From NCBI RefSeq assembly GCF_019396385.1, contig NZ_JAHKRN010000036.1, forward strand, positions 1 to 64,000: a stretch of DNA of 64,000 nucleotides, given 5' to 3'. Positions 34,752-43,511 of the stretch are shown one piece after another. Below the pieces are notes generated by a model. The model saw only the letters and a list, made by a program, of their open reading frames with translations. It did no database searches and was not told the DNA's origin. The stretch is from Nonomuraea harbinensis. Its GTDB lineage: Bacteria; Actinomycetota; Actinomycetes; Streptosporangiales; Streptosporangiaceae. How positions within the stretch are numbered: position 1 is the stretch's first letter; each line of letters opens with the position of its first letter. The position numbers and the translations under genes are program-made.

Positions 34752-36638
34752 GTGAGGGACCCCGAAGGTCCCGCCGGGGTCTCCCTGTTCCGCCGCGGAT
34801 GGGTGGCGGCCGAGCTGGCCTGGCGGGCGCAGCCGGCCGCCTTGACGGGTTCGCTGGCGACGGTGCTGCTCATGGGGGCGGCGCCGGTGGTGACCGCCTG
34901 GCTGACCAAGCTGGTTCTCGACAGGCTGGCAGACGGCGGGGGCCAGGGCGTCCTCCTCCCGCTCGCGGCCGCACTCGGAGTGGCGGGCCTGGCCCTGGTG
35001 GTCCTGCCGCACGTCTCCGACTACCTCAAGGGACAGTTGCACCGAGGGCTGCAGACGCTGATCTACGACCGGCTGTTCCAGGCCGTCAACGCCGACCCTG
35101 GGCTCAGCCGCTTCGAGAACCCCGCCTTCCACGACGAGCTGCGGCTGGCCCATGAGGCCGGCCAGAACGCTCCGCAGCAGATCGTCGGCTCGTCCCTGGC
35201 GATCTGCCAGGGCATCCTGACGCTGTTCGGGTTCGTCGTCACGCTGACCGTGCTCAGCCCGGTCATGGTCGTCGTCGTCATCGCCGCCGCCCTGCCGTCG
35301 GCCCGCGTCCAGCTCGCGCTGAGCCGCCGCAGGGCCCGCATGATGTGGGGCATCAGCTCCAACACGCGCCGCCAGCTCTTCTACGGCTCCCTTCTCACCA
35401 GCCCCGACGCGGCCAAGGAGGTGCGGCTGTTCGGGCTGGGCGACTTCCTGCGCGGCCGGATGCTCACGGAGCTCGGGACGGTCAACGAGGCCGAGCGGGA
35501 TCTGGACCGGCGGACGCTGCACAGCCAGGGGCTGCTGTCCCTGCTGGGCGCCGCCGTCGCGGCCGGCGGCCTGATCTGGGCCGTGCTCGCCGCCGCCGCG
35601 GGAGGTCTGAGCGTGGGGGACGTCTCGGTGTTCGTCGCCGCCGTCGCCGGGGTGCAGACGGCCCTGACCGCGATCGTCAGCCAGTGGGCGGGCGCGCACA
35701 ACGCCCTGCTGATGTTCGGGCACTACATCGGCGTCGTCCGGGCCGGGCCCGGTCTCCCGGTGGCCCCGGAGCCCGCCACGCTGCCCCCGCTGCGAACGGG
35801 CATCGAACTGCGTGACGTGTGGTTCCGCTACGACGACGAGCACCCCTGGGTGCTGCGCGGCGTGGACCTCTTCATCCCGCACGGCCAGGCCGTCGCCCTC
35901 GTCGGCCTGAACGGCGCGGGCAAGAGCACCCTGGTCAAACTGCTGTGCCGGCTGTACGACCCGGTCCGCGGCTCCATCCACTGGGACGGCGTGGACCTGC
36001 GTGAGGTGCACCCGGACGACCTGCGCGCCCGGGTCGGCGCGGTGTTCCAGGACTACATGGCGTACGACCTCACCGCCGGCGAGAACATCATGCTGGGCGA
36101 CCTGGCCGCGGGCGGCGATCCGGAGCCCGTCCGGGCCGCCGCCCGGCGCGCCGGGATCCACGACACGCTCGACACGCTGCCCAGGGGCTACGACACGCTG
36201 CTCAGCCGGATCTTCTTCGGCGACGACGACGAGCGCCAGGCCGGGGTGACCCTGTCGGGCGGGCAGTGGCAGCGGCTGGCGCTGGCCCGCGCCCTGATGC
36301 GCCACCGGCGGGATCTGCTCATCCTCGACGAGCCGAGCTCCGGCCTGGACGCGGAGGCCGAGCACGCTGTCCACCTGGGACTGCGCCGGCATCGGGCGGG
36401 CCGTACCAGCGTCCTGATCTCACACCGGCTGGGAGCCCTGCGGGACGCGGACCTCATCGTCGTGCTGAGCGACGGGAGGATCGCCGAACGCGGTTCCCAC
36501 GGCGAGCTCATGGCGATGGAAGGGACGTACGCGCGGCTGTTCGGCCTGCAGGCCAGCGGCTACGAGCTCACGCCGGACCCCTCAGCGGGGGAGAGCCTGC
36601 GCACGACCACGCCCAGCACCCGGTCCGCCGGGAGATAG
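34752..36638 (+). CDS. ABC transporter, fused permease and ATPase (exporter type)
   Basis: This 628-aa protein has a six-helix transmembrane half and an ATPase half with Walker A GLNGAGKST, signature TLSGGQWQRLALARALM and Walker B LLILDEPSSGL. This half-transporter pattern is like peptide or lipid exporters (for example those of lasso and lanthipeptide clusters). There is no C39 protease domain at the N-terminus. GTG start; no strong ribosome site, 111 bp after the peptide gene. Its 3' end overlaps the convergent S26 peptidase gene by 79 bp. Export of the 55-aa peptide is the obvious inference. Confidence 0.9.
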   Translation: MRDPEGPAGVSLFRRGWVAAELAWRAQPAALTGSLATVLLMGAAPVVTAWLTKLVLDRLADGGGQGVLLPLAAALGVAGLALVVLPHVSDYLKGQLHRGLQTLIYDRLFQAVNADPGLSRFENPAFHDELRLAHEAGQNAPQQIVGSSLAICQGILTLFGFVVTLTVLSPVMVVVVIAAALPSARVQLALSRRRARMMWGISSNTRRQLFYGSLLTSPDAAKEVRLFGLGDFLRGRMLTELGTVNEAERDLDRRTLHSQGLLSLLGAAVAAGGLIWAVLAAAAGGLSVGDVSVFVAAVAGVQTALTAIVSQWAGAHNALLMFGHYIGVVRAGPGLPVAPEPATLPPLRTGIELRDVWFRYDDEHPWVLRGVDLFIPHGQAVALVGLNGAGKSTLVKLLCRLYDPVRGSIHWDGVDLREVHPDDLRARVGAVFQDYMAYDLTAGENIMLGDLAAGGDPEPVRAAARRAGIHDTLDTLPRGYDTLLSRIFFGDDDERQAGVTLSGGQWQRLALARALMRHRRDLLILDEPSSGLDAEAEHAVHLGLRRHRAGRTSVLISHRLGALRDADLIVVLSDGRIAERGSHGELMAMEGTYARLFGLQASGYELTPDPSAGESLRTTTPSTRSAGR

Positions 36639-37030
36639 CCCCAGTTCCGCGAGTCCGCGCTCGCCGGGCCGTCGCCGATGACGACCAGCCGCCCCTCGGG
36701 GACCAGCGCCCCCTCGGGGGCGTTCACCGCGTGCGTGACCTTCGGCGGCACCGGATCGCCGGGCAGCGCGGCCACCCGCTTGATGAGCCACTTCGAGTCC
36801 TTCGGGGCGGACAGCGGGCCGGTGCGCCATCGGCCTTCCAGCGCCGATTCGAAGACCACCACCTGACCCCGCCTGAGTCCCGAACCGGCCACGCGGCGGA
36901 TGAGCACACGATCTCCGGAGCGGTACACCGGGAGCATGCTCGGCCCCGTCACCTGGACGATCACCAACCGGCGCCGGGCGACGGCGAGACCGCCGGCGAT
37001 CACCGCCGACAAGATCACTAAGTACCACAC
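36560..37030 (-). CDS. S26-family signal peptidase-like protease
   Basis: This 156-aa protein has one N-terminal membrane helix (MWYLVILSAVIAGGLAV), the catalytic Ser in TGPSMLPVYRSGDRVL, and the Lys in KWLIKRVAALPGD. The box E motif is SADSRNWG. It is short, like SodX-type maturation proteases rather than housekeeping LepB. No Ni-superoxide dismutase gene is near. Given its position it may cleave one of the flanking small peptides. GTG start. It is convergent with, and overlaps, the exporter gene, and divergent from the second peptide gene. Confidence 0.88.
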   Translation of the reverse strand: MWYLVILSAVIAGGLAVARRRLVIVQVTGPSMLPVYRSGDRVLIRRVAGSGLRRGQVVVFESALEGRWRTGPLSAPKDSKWLIKRVAALPGDPVPPKVTHAVNAPEGALVPEGRLVVIGDGPASADSRNWGYLPADRVLGVVVRRLSPAEGSGVSS

Positions 37031-37171
37031 GCGCTCACCCTACGTGCCGGACCCCCGCGTGGCGCCACACGAAAGGTTGGCGGATCGGCCATGTCACCCC
37101 GTGTTACGCTCGCCGCACAGAAAGCCATAGAGGGGCGCGGCCAGCGTCACCTCCATGATGGGGGAGGGGAC

Positions 37172-37345
37172 ATGAACGACAGTTACGCGACAGCGGGCGC
37201 GAAGCAGAGGGTCGTGATCGAGGTCGCCGAGGAGCATCTCGGCACGGTCGACGACGTCCGCGCCGCACTGCGCCGGCACATCGACGACATCGCCGACGAG
37301 CGGCTCGCATGCGCGCGGGGGATCCAGATCCTGCTCATGTGCTGA
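37172..37345 (+). CDS. 57-aa peptide of unknown function, ending Met-Cys
   Basis: This 57-aa peptide has a predicted helical, acidic middle (VVIEVAEEHLGTVDDVRAAL) and ends ACARGIQILLMC. GGGGGAGGGG lies just before the ATG, a good ribosome site. It ends 5 bp before the PaaK-like ligase start, so the two are probably coupled. I do not recognise it. It has no Ser-containing ACP motif and no signal peptide. It may be a scaffold or precursor peptide for the adjacent ligase, PLP and ATP-grasp enzymes, or a small protein partner. Confidence 0.6.
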   Translation: MNDSYATAGAKQRVVIEVAEEHLGTVDDVRAALRRHIDDIADERLACARGIQILLMC

Positions 37346-37350
37346 GCCAC

Positions 37351-38640
37351 ATGCCGGCGACCCAGCGAGACGATCTCACCGCGGACGAGACTTCGCGCGA
37401 GAACGCCCGCGTCAATCTCGGACTGGCACTCGAGGCGTACCCCTTGTGGGTGGAACGGCTGACCTGCCGAGACCTGAAGCGGGCGTTCCTGGCGGAGTGC
37501 TCGGCCGCGGTCCCCCATTATCGGAGCCTCTTCCAGGGCGCGGTGCGCGATCTGGACCGGTTCCCGGTCATCGATCGGGCCGACCACGACGACAGGCGCC
37601 TCGACTTCATCAGCACCGGTTTCGAGGACCCTCGCAGCGAGATCCTCCGGATCTCCACGAACGGCACCTTCGGCCGCACCCTTCGCGTCGCCTGGGACCT
37701 GCCGAGCTTCTTCGATCTCAACCACGCGAGCTACCTCCGCTTCTCGACGGTGCTGCCCGCCTTCTTCTCGTCCCTGGTCCGGGGCGAACCCTCCGTCTTC
37801 GTGATCTCCGACTCACCGCGCGATCTCCGTACCTCGGTCGTGATGCCCGCCCTGGACGGCGCGATCCTGCGGAGGCTGATCCTGGGCCGCGACGAGATGA
37901 CCGACGTCGCGCTCGTCGAGCATCTCCGCCGCGCACGGATCGCCCTGCTGCACGCCAAGCCCTCGGTGCTGCTGGATCTCATCGAGCTGGACGGCGCGCA
38001 CGACGGAGGCGGGCGCATCGCCCCGGCCTACGTCGTGTGCAGCGGCGAGAACCTCTACCCCGACGACCGCGCGCGCATCGAGGCCGGGCTCGGATGCTCT
38101 GTGCTCGACGCGTACGCCGCCAGCGAGGCGGGCCTGATCGCCTACGAGTGCCGGCATCGCACCGGCATGCACGTGGTGACGGATCATCTGACGGTCGAGG
38201 TGGAGGCGGGCGACGGAAGCCTCGGCCCGACGGGGACGGGGCAGTTGCTGATCACCAACGCGCTCAACTGGCGCCACGCCTTCATCCGCTACCGCATCGG
38301 CGACAGGGCGACGGTGACCTCGGGCGAGTGCGGCTGCGGCCACGACGGCCAGACCATCGTCGCCATGCCCGGACGCGAGCGGGCCGCCTACGGGGACGGC
38401 ACCGGCTCGATCACCGCCGAGGAGATCGGCGCGGCGGTCGCGGCGGCCGATCCTCCGGTGAAGCAGTTCCAGGTCGCGCCGGGAGAGGACCATCGGATCG
38501 TGATCTCCTGGGTGGGCCGGCCCGGCGGTGACACCGCCCTGGCCGCGGTCTTGCGCGGGCGCTTCCCCGGCGCCAGGTTCGAGCTCGTCAACGTCCCGGC
38601 CATCAATCTGCCGGGCGGCAAGCTCCGGCGGTTCCTGTGA
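37351..38640 (+). CDS. phenylacetate-CoA ligase (PaaK)-like adenylate-forming enzyme
   Basis: This 429-aa protein has the layout of PaaK/CapK-type adenylating enzymes. The P-loop is the unusual ISTNGTFGRTL in place of SSGTTG-x-P. YVVCSGENLYPDDRARIE, DAYAASEAGLIAYEC, FIRYRIGDRATV and a closing LPGGKLRRFL with the candidate catalytic Lys follow. A CECGCG-like cluster (GECGCGHDGQ) could bind zinc, as in some PaaK relatives. The ATG just after the peptide stop was chosen over an overlapping upstream start. It should activate a carboxylic acid as AMP ester or CoA thioester; the substrate is unknown. Confidence 0.82.
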   Translation: MPATQRDDLTADETSRENARVNLGLALEAYPLWVERLTCRDLKRAFLAECSAAVPHYRSLFQGAVRDLDRFPVIDRADHDDRRLDFISTGFEDPRSEILRISTNGTFGRTLRVAWDLPSFFDLNHASYLRFSTVLPAFFSSLVRGEPSVFVISDSPRDLRTSVVMPALDGAILRRLILGRDEMTDVALVEHLRRARIALLHAKPSVLLDLIELDGAHDGGGRIAPAYVVCSGENLYPDDRARIEAGLGCSVLDAYAASEAGLIAYECRHRTGMHVVTDHLTVEVEAGDGSLGPTGTGQLLITNALNWRHAFIRYRIGDRATVTSGECGCGHDGQTIVAMPGRERAAYGDGTGSITAEEIGAAVAAADPPVKQFQVAPGEDHRIVISWVGRPGGDTALAAVLRGRFPGARFELVNVPAINLPGGKLRRFL

Positions 38641-38642
38641 GC

Positions 38643-39542
38643 TCAACCGGTGAGAACCACCACGTGCGCCGACGCCCGGTCGAGCTGTGAGGCGAAGGCC
38701 CGCAGGCCCACCAGACCGGCCGCGCCCGCCGGGGACACGCGGAGACCGGCGTGCCTGAGCATGCCGTCACTGGCCAGGACCAGTTGTTCGTCCGTCGCGT
38801 CGCAGAAGTGGCCCCCCGTGCCCAGGACCGCGTCCATCGCCTCGCGGGCGTGGAAGGAGGACCAGTTGACGAGCGGCTCGTTCACCTCCGTCTCCAGCAG
38901 CCGCGCCGCGTCGAGCTCGACCAGGCGGCCGCTGGCGAGGCTCGCCGTCAGGGCGGTGTTCCCGGCGCTTCCCACCACGCCGATGCGCACCTCGACGCCG
39001 TGGTGCCGGAGCCGGGCGTGCACCCCGGCCGCGCACGTGCCGTTGCCGACGGGCAGCCAGATCGACCCCAGCGGCACCGGGCACTGCGCCATCAGCTCGT
39101 CGACGATCGCCCCGTACGCCAGGATCGCGATCCTCCCTCCACGGCCGACGGGGTTGGCGTCGAACAGCCGGCGCTTCCTGGCGAAGCTCCGGCTGGCCCT
39201 GACCGCCGCCTCGTAGTTGTCCCCCTGGGCGATCACCACGGCTCCGAGGCCGGTCATCTCTTCCGAGCGGGTGCGGTGGTACCGGATCGGCACGAAGACG
39301 GTGCACGGCAGTCCGCGCGCTCGGCTCGCCCGGCTCAGGGCCACCCCGAGGTTGCCGCAGCTGCCGGCCGTGACGCCGGCCGCTCCGTCGCGGATCGCGG
39401 CGAGCACCAGCCCGCCCGCGATCCTGTCCTTGTGCGTCCCCGTCGGGTTCCCCATCTCGCACTTGGCATAGACGTGGGGCAGGCGCAGCCGCTCCTCCAG
39501 GCAGGGCAGCCGGATCAGCGCCGTCTCCCGCCTATCCCCCAT
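38643..39542 (-). CDS. PLP-dependent fold-type II enzyme (threonine/cysteine synthase-like)
   Basis: This 299-aa protein has CEMGNPTGTHKDR with the PLP lysine at residue 38, the substrate loop GSCGNLGVAL, and a phosphate-binding turn PVGNGTCAAGV. It fits the tryptophan-synthase-beta superfamily (threonine synthase, threonine dehydratase, diaminopropionate enzymes). It is shorter than classical threonine synthase. It could make an unusual amino acid, for example by beta-replacement, for the locus. It overlaps the upstream ATP-grasp gene by 11 bp, so the two form one leftward unit, convergent with the ligase. Confidence 0.85.
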   Translation of the reverse strand: MGDRRETALIRLPCLEERLRLPHVYAKCEMGNPTGTHKDRIAGGLVLAAIRDGAAGVTAGSCGNLGVALSRASRARGLPCTVFVPIRYHRTRSEEMTGLGAVVIAQGDNYEAAVRASRSFARKRRLFDANPVGRGGRIAILAYGAIVDELMAQCPVPLGSIWLPVGNGTCAAGVHARLRHHGVEVRIGVVGSAGNTALTASLASGRLVELDAARLLETEVNEPLVNWSSFHAREAMDAVLGTGGHFCDATDEQLVLASDGMLRHAGLRVSPAGAAGLVGLRAFASQLDRASAHVVVLTG

Positions 39543-40521
39543 CGGGATTCCGTACGAGACCCGCCCCGAGATAGGCGAGCAGGTCGGGATGTCCTCCGTC
39601 GCCCCAGGACGGCGTCGTGTTGACGTCGATCAGGTAGAGATCGCCGTGATCGTCGCTGACCAGGTCGAAAGCTCCGTACTCCACCCGCGCGGCGTCCGAG
39701 ACGCGGGCGGACATCGCCGCGGCGCCGGCGACGTCCGCCGGGAGCGCCGCCGGGCGGCCGGCGTCGGACGTCTCCAGGTAGTAGCTCTCGCGCGTGATGC
39801 CCACCGGCATCTTCTTGAAGACCGCCGAGTCGTGCACCCGCGACACGACCATGGCCTCACCCGCGAGATAGACACGATGGAAACGATGGGCCGCATTGGT
39901 GATGTACCGCTCGACGACCCAGTGCGGCGAAGCCCAGATGGCTGGGGGAACTTCGTCGCGCCTCATCACCCGATATTCGCCCTCCGCTCTGGAGGACGGC
40001 ATGTCGTGCGGTGCCTCGTATCCGAGCATTCGCCGCTGCGGAAGCGTCAGTTCGCATTCTCGTACGCCGTGGTAGTTGCAGTTCGTTTTGACCAGCAGCG
40101 GTTCGCCGGGATCGCCCTGGCGGGGCGCCGTGGCCGTGGCGACCCCGGCCCGGGCGCAGGCTCGTTGCACGGCGCGCTTCGAGATGTCGGTGATCCCGGC
40201 GTTTCGAACCGTGACGCCGCGGGCCCGCAGTTCTCCGACGAGTTTTTCCCGGTCGAACGGCACCCGGGCGGAAAGCGTCAGGTTGATATGGAACACGAAT
40301 AACCGGCAGCCGGCCGGTATTCGTGAAAGCACATCCTGGAATCCCTCTCCGAGGCCGGCGGTGATGCGGTGCGCGCCCGGAAGAACGGCCGGAAGCAGGA
40401 ACCCCTTCCAGGCCCTGTGTTCGTAGACGGCCACCTGGTCAAAGCTCCGCATATCGCAGTATCGACACACGTCTTCGCGCACGTCAAGCGACGTGAACCG
40501 ATCTCGCGGGGCCGTCGTCAA
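39532..40521 (-). CDS. ATP-grasp family ligase-like protein
   Basis: This 329-aa protein has an N-terminal Cys motif (VCRYCDMRSF), a KTNCNYHGVRE stretch in the ATP-binding subdomain, and the terminal metal-binding DLYLIDVNTTPSWGDGGHP typical of ATP-grasp ligases. Such enzymes join an acyl phosphate to an amine or thiol, often making dipeptides or peptide cross-links. Pairing with the PLP enzyme suggests that an amino acid made by one is ligated by the other. The substrate is unknown. There is a 192-bp divergent gap before the isonitrile-synthase-like gene. Confidence 0.82.
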   Translation of the reverse strand: MTTAPRDRFTSLDVREDVCRYCDMRSFDQVAVYEHRAWKGFLLPAVLPGAHRITAGLGEGFQDVLSRIPAGCRLFVFHINLTLSARVPFDREKLVGELRARGVTVRNAGITDISKRAVQRACARAGVATATAPRQGDPGEPLLVKTNCNYHGVRECELTLPQRRMLGYEAPHDMPSSRAEGEYRVMRRDEVPPAIWASPHWVVERYITNAAHRFHRVYLAGEAMVVSRVHDSAVFKKMPVGITRESYYLETSDAGRPAALPADVAGAAAMSARVSDAARVEYGAFDLVSDDHGDLYLIDVNTTPSWGDGGHPDLLAYLGAGLVRNPDGG

Positions 40522-40713
40522 TGGCCAGGTCGTTCGGATGATCTAGGAGCGGCGCGGCCACGGAAATGACTGCTTGTTGGCCGGATAGGGCTGTGATAGT
40601 AGTGGTTCAGCCATGTTCCGCCCGCGGCGGATGGTCCCGAAAGACATTTCAGCACCGAGGCCCCGTCGAGGTGGCCGGTATTAGCTGAGGGGGCGTCGGC
40701 ACATGGACCGGAT

Positions 40714-42300
40714 ATGCAGCGATCTGACGCCATGAAGTTTCCCCGGGCTCCTTATCCGGAACAGGTGTCCTACCAGGTCGGCCTCGACAAGATCCAAGAG
40801 GCCGTGATCAGTTCGCATTTCATGCACGAACTCGCCGGCGATCCGCGGCTCGAACTCTACGACGAGGACCGGTTCGTCGCGAAGGCGCTGCATATCGATG
40901 CCGAGGCCGTCCACGACCGCCTGATTCCCGCCCTGCGTGAAGCCTGCGACGTCTTCTCCGGGCATCGGGCCGCCGCCGCACGGTCGAGGGCGCGCGATAA
41001 TCACCAGGATTACGGGCTGGCCGATCCACGCCAGGTCGGAACAGCTCAGGTCATCACGGAAGTCATGTTCGACCGGCAGTATCGCGCCGAGCCGTTGCGA
41101 AGCTGTTCCAGGGAGCTGCTGTGCGGCACCGTGGCGGAGCGGGTCGAGGCCGGTTCTCCCATCGAGATGGTCATTCCGGCGCTGCCGTTCAAATTCTCCT
41201 CACCGCTCAAGACCCGCGGCCGGCTGCCCGACCTGGCCGAGCTCAATTTCCTCCTCGGTCTCAACGAGATCGTATCGACGGTCGAGCAGATCTATCGGGC
41301 GGCGAGACCTGATCTCCAAGGGCCTCTGGCGCGATTCACGGTCGTTTCCGACGGGAGCCGCTACAACAAGCTGGTGCACGAGCCGGACAGCGTCGTCGAG
41401 CGCTACTGGAATCGTCTGGGCGTCTGGGTCGAACGGTTACGGCTCGACGAGCACATCACCATCCTCGACTACCGGTCGCTGCTCCGGGACTCGATGCCGG
41501 CCGGTGACCGGCGGCGGAAAAGCGCGATCGCCGCCGGAGCGCGCACGGAGTACGGGCGGGTGCTGTGGTCGATATTCGATCCGAACGACATGGTGTCCGC
41601 CATGACCATGGCCGCCCGGGTCGAGCCCGATCCGGAATACGCCAATGCCGAGGGCCGGTTCGTCTCCCTGCTGAAATCCCTGATCTACACGATCAAGTAC
41701 GACTCGCTCACCATGTTCGACCCCCTGCCGGCCGATGCTCGCCACGCTCTCTACCGCGACCTCACAGCGCACATCTTCGAACCGTATGTGGCGATCCCGC
41801 CCGACGAACTCGCCGGCGTCCGCATCGACGCCCGCGCGGGGCTCGCGCCCACGGATCGGGTTAAGGAGCGCCTGAGGCAGATGATGCTGAGGGAGTCGTG
41901 GGCCTGTGCGATCGACTACATGGCCGAGATCAAGAGCGACCGGGAGCTCGCTGAAGACCCCATCTTGACCTGTCTGCCAGGCCATCTGCGCTGGACCATC
42001 CACGCGAAGGCGGGCCAGCTGGCGTTGTCGACGCCGATCGCCGCCGGGATCAGGGTCCAGGCGTGGGCGGGGGCAGCGGTGTTCAAGCTCACCAGGAGGA
42101 AGGACGTCAAGCTCTGCACCCTTCCGGTCCTCGCCCTGGAGGGGGCCGGCGCCATCCCGGTGCGCGTGCGCGGCGTGGACGACGCGCTGGCCCTGGCCGG
42201 CCAGCCTCTCTTCTACATCTACCCGGACGTCACGTTCGCCGACATGGACGACTTCCTCGCCGTCGTCCGGAGGTCACTCGTACGCAGGAGGACGAACTAG
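40714..42300 (+). CDS. Dit1/PvcA-family (isonitrile synthase-like) protein
   Basis: This 528-aa protein carries the family core MVIPALPFKFSSPLK (PALPFK at 155-160), LPDLAELNFL and RFTVVSDGSRY (SDG at 212-214). These match PvcA, IsnA and yeast Dit1. Characterised members convert the amine of Tyr or Trp to an isonitrile with ribulose-5-phosphate, or formylate it. It is about 200 residues longer than PvcA, closer to Dit1-type proteins with a C-terminal extension. No PvcB/IsnB-type 2-oxoglutarate oxygenase is in the window. It opens the long rightward operon. Isonitrile formation is inferred. Confidence 0.85.
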   Translation: MQRSDAMKFPRAPYPEQVSYQVGLDKIQEAVISSHFMHELAGDPRLELYDEDRFVAKALHIDAEAVHDRLIPALREACDVFSGHRAAAARSRARDNHQDYGLADPRQVGTAQVITEVMFDRQYRAEPLRSCSRELLCGTVAERVEAGSPIEMVIPALPFKFSSPLKTRGRLPDLAELNFLLGLNEIVSTVEQIYRAARPDLQGPLARFTVVSDGSRYNKLVHEPDSVVERYWNRLGVWVERLRLDEHITILDYRSLLRDSMPAGDRRRKSAIAAGARTEYGRVLWSIFDPNDMVSAMTMAARVEPDPEYANAEGRFVSLLKSLIYTIKYDSLTMFDPLPADARHALYRDLTAHIFEPYVAIPPDELAGVRIDARAGLAPTDRVKERLRQMMLRESWACAIDYMAEIKSDRELAEDPILTCLPGHLRWTIHAKAGQLALSTPIAAGIRVQAWAGAAVFKLTRRKDVKLCTLPVLALEGAGAIPVRVRGVDDALALAGQPLFYIYPDVTFADMDDFLAVVRRSLVRRRTN

Positions 42301-42301
42301 C

Positions 42302-43480
42302 GTGTCGAACCGCCCGGGCAAGAGGGCGATCTTCTTCGTCTACGACAGGGGCACCGGCATCGGGCACCTGAGAAGACTCGGTTGCCTGGCCAGAAGGCTC
42401 CAAGGGCGTCTTTCGTGCCTCATCGTCACCGGTCACCGGTCAGCGGCGCACTGGTTCGTGCCGGAGGAGTGCGAGTACGTCCACCTGCCGAGCTGGGACA
42501 GCCTCCTGGAGGACAAGGCGCGTTACTGGGACCGGCGGCCGTTCGTCGTCCTGGACGAAGCCGGCGCCGTCCGGCTGCGGAAGGCGATCCTGACGGCGGT
42601 CGTGGAGGCGTTCGAGCCCGACGTCATCTTCGTCGACCATCTTCCGCTGGGCGCGGGGGAGGAGCTCGCGGAGGTCATCGAGGACACGCGATGCCTCAAG
42701 TACCTGGTGACGAGAGGCGTGCTGAACGAGACCGCGAACCTGCGCCGGCTGGTCTTCGGCGGAAAGGCCGGCCGGTATCTGGACGCGTACTATCACCGGA
42801 TCCTGGTCGCCACCGATCGCAAGGTCTTCGACTTCGCGGCGCAGTACAACCTCGGGCCCGCGATCCGCGGGAAGACGGTCCACACCGGTTATGTCGCGGA
42901 CGGCGTGCCGCACGACACGGTCAAGACCGTCCGCGAGGACCGCGGCCTGAAGGACGGCGACCTCTGGGTGGTCGCCTCGGCCGGCGGCGGCCAGCTCGGC
43001 GAGCCGCTGATCGAGGGCTGCCTGGAGCTCGTCCGCGCGTACCCGGACGTCACCTTCGACATCGTCCGGGGGCCCCGGTCGAACATCGCCTGGCCGCGGC
43101 GGCACCGCGACCTCGTCGAAACAGGCAACCTGCGCCTCCACAAGGAGACCCACGAGATGCCCTTTCTCCATGCCGGCGCGGACCTGGTGATCTCCTCGGG
43201 CGGCTACAACTCGCTCCTGGAGGCGCTGCAGGGGAACGCCCGCATTCTCTGCTTCCCGTTCTGGAGGGATCGGCGCGATGAGCAATACCGTCATGCGGCC
43301 CGGCTGCGGCAGTTCGTGGACCTCGAGGTGTCGCTCGACCTCTCCGAACTGCCGGGGATGTTCGCCCGGGCCATCGGCTCGATCGGCTGTGGCGTACCCG
43401 ACCGGCGTGCGGAGCTGGACTTCGACGGCGCCGCCGCCATCGAGCGGATCGTCCACCGGGACCTCGGGCTGACCGCCTGA
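42302..43480 (+). CDS. MurG-like (GT28-type) glycosyltransferase
   Basis: This 392-aa GT-B fold enzyme has an N-terminal GTGIGHLRRLGCLARRL (glycine-rich acceptor loop as in MurG) and a C-terminal LVISSGGYNSLLEALQG nucleotide-sugar motif, with WVVASAGGGQLGEPLIEGC between. It should attach a sugar from a nucleotide donor to the product. GTG start two bases after the upstream stop. No membrane helix is seen. Confidence 0.85.
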   Translation: MSNRPGKRAIFFVYDRGTGIGHLRRLGCLARRLQGRLSCLIVTGHRSAAHWFVPEECEYVHLPSWDSLLEDKARYWDRRPFVVLDEAGAVRLRKAILTAVVEAFEPDVIFVDHLPLGAGEELAEVIEDTRCLKYLVTRGVLNETANLRRLVFGGKAGRYLDAYYHRILVATDRKVFDFAAQYNLGPAIRGKTVHTGYVADGVPHDTVKTVREDRGLKDGDLWVVASAGGGQLGEPLIEGCLELVRAYPDVTFDIVRGPRSNIAWPRRHRDLVETGNLRLHKETHEMPFLHAGADLVISSGGYNSLLEALQGNARILCFPFWRDRRDEQYRHAARLRQFVDLEVSLDLSELPGMFARAIGSIGCGVPDRRAELDFDGAAAIERIVHRDLGLTA

Positions 43481-43511
43481 GCGGGCTCGACGTACAGGCA
43501 GGGGAGTCGCC

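Noticed and set aside
37172..37345. acyl carrier protein
   Set aside because: No Asp/Asn-Ser-Leu attachment motif and too short. The real ACP of the locus is at 44381-44641.
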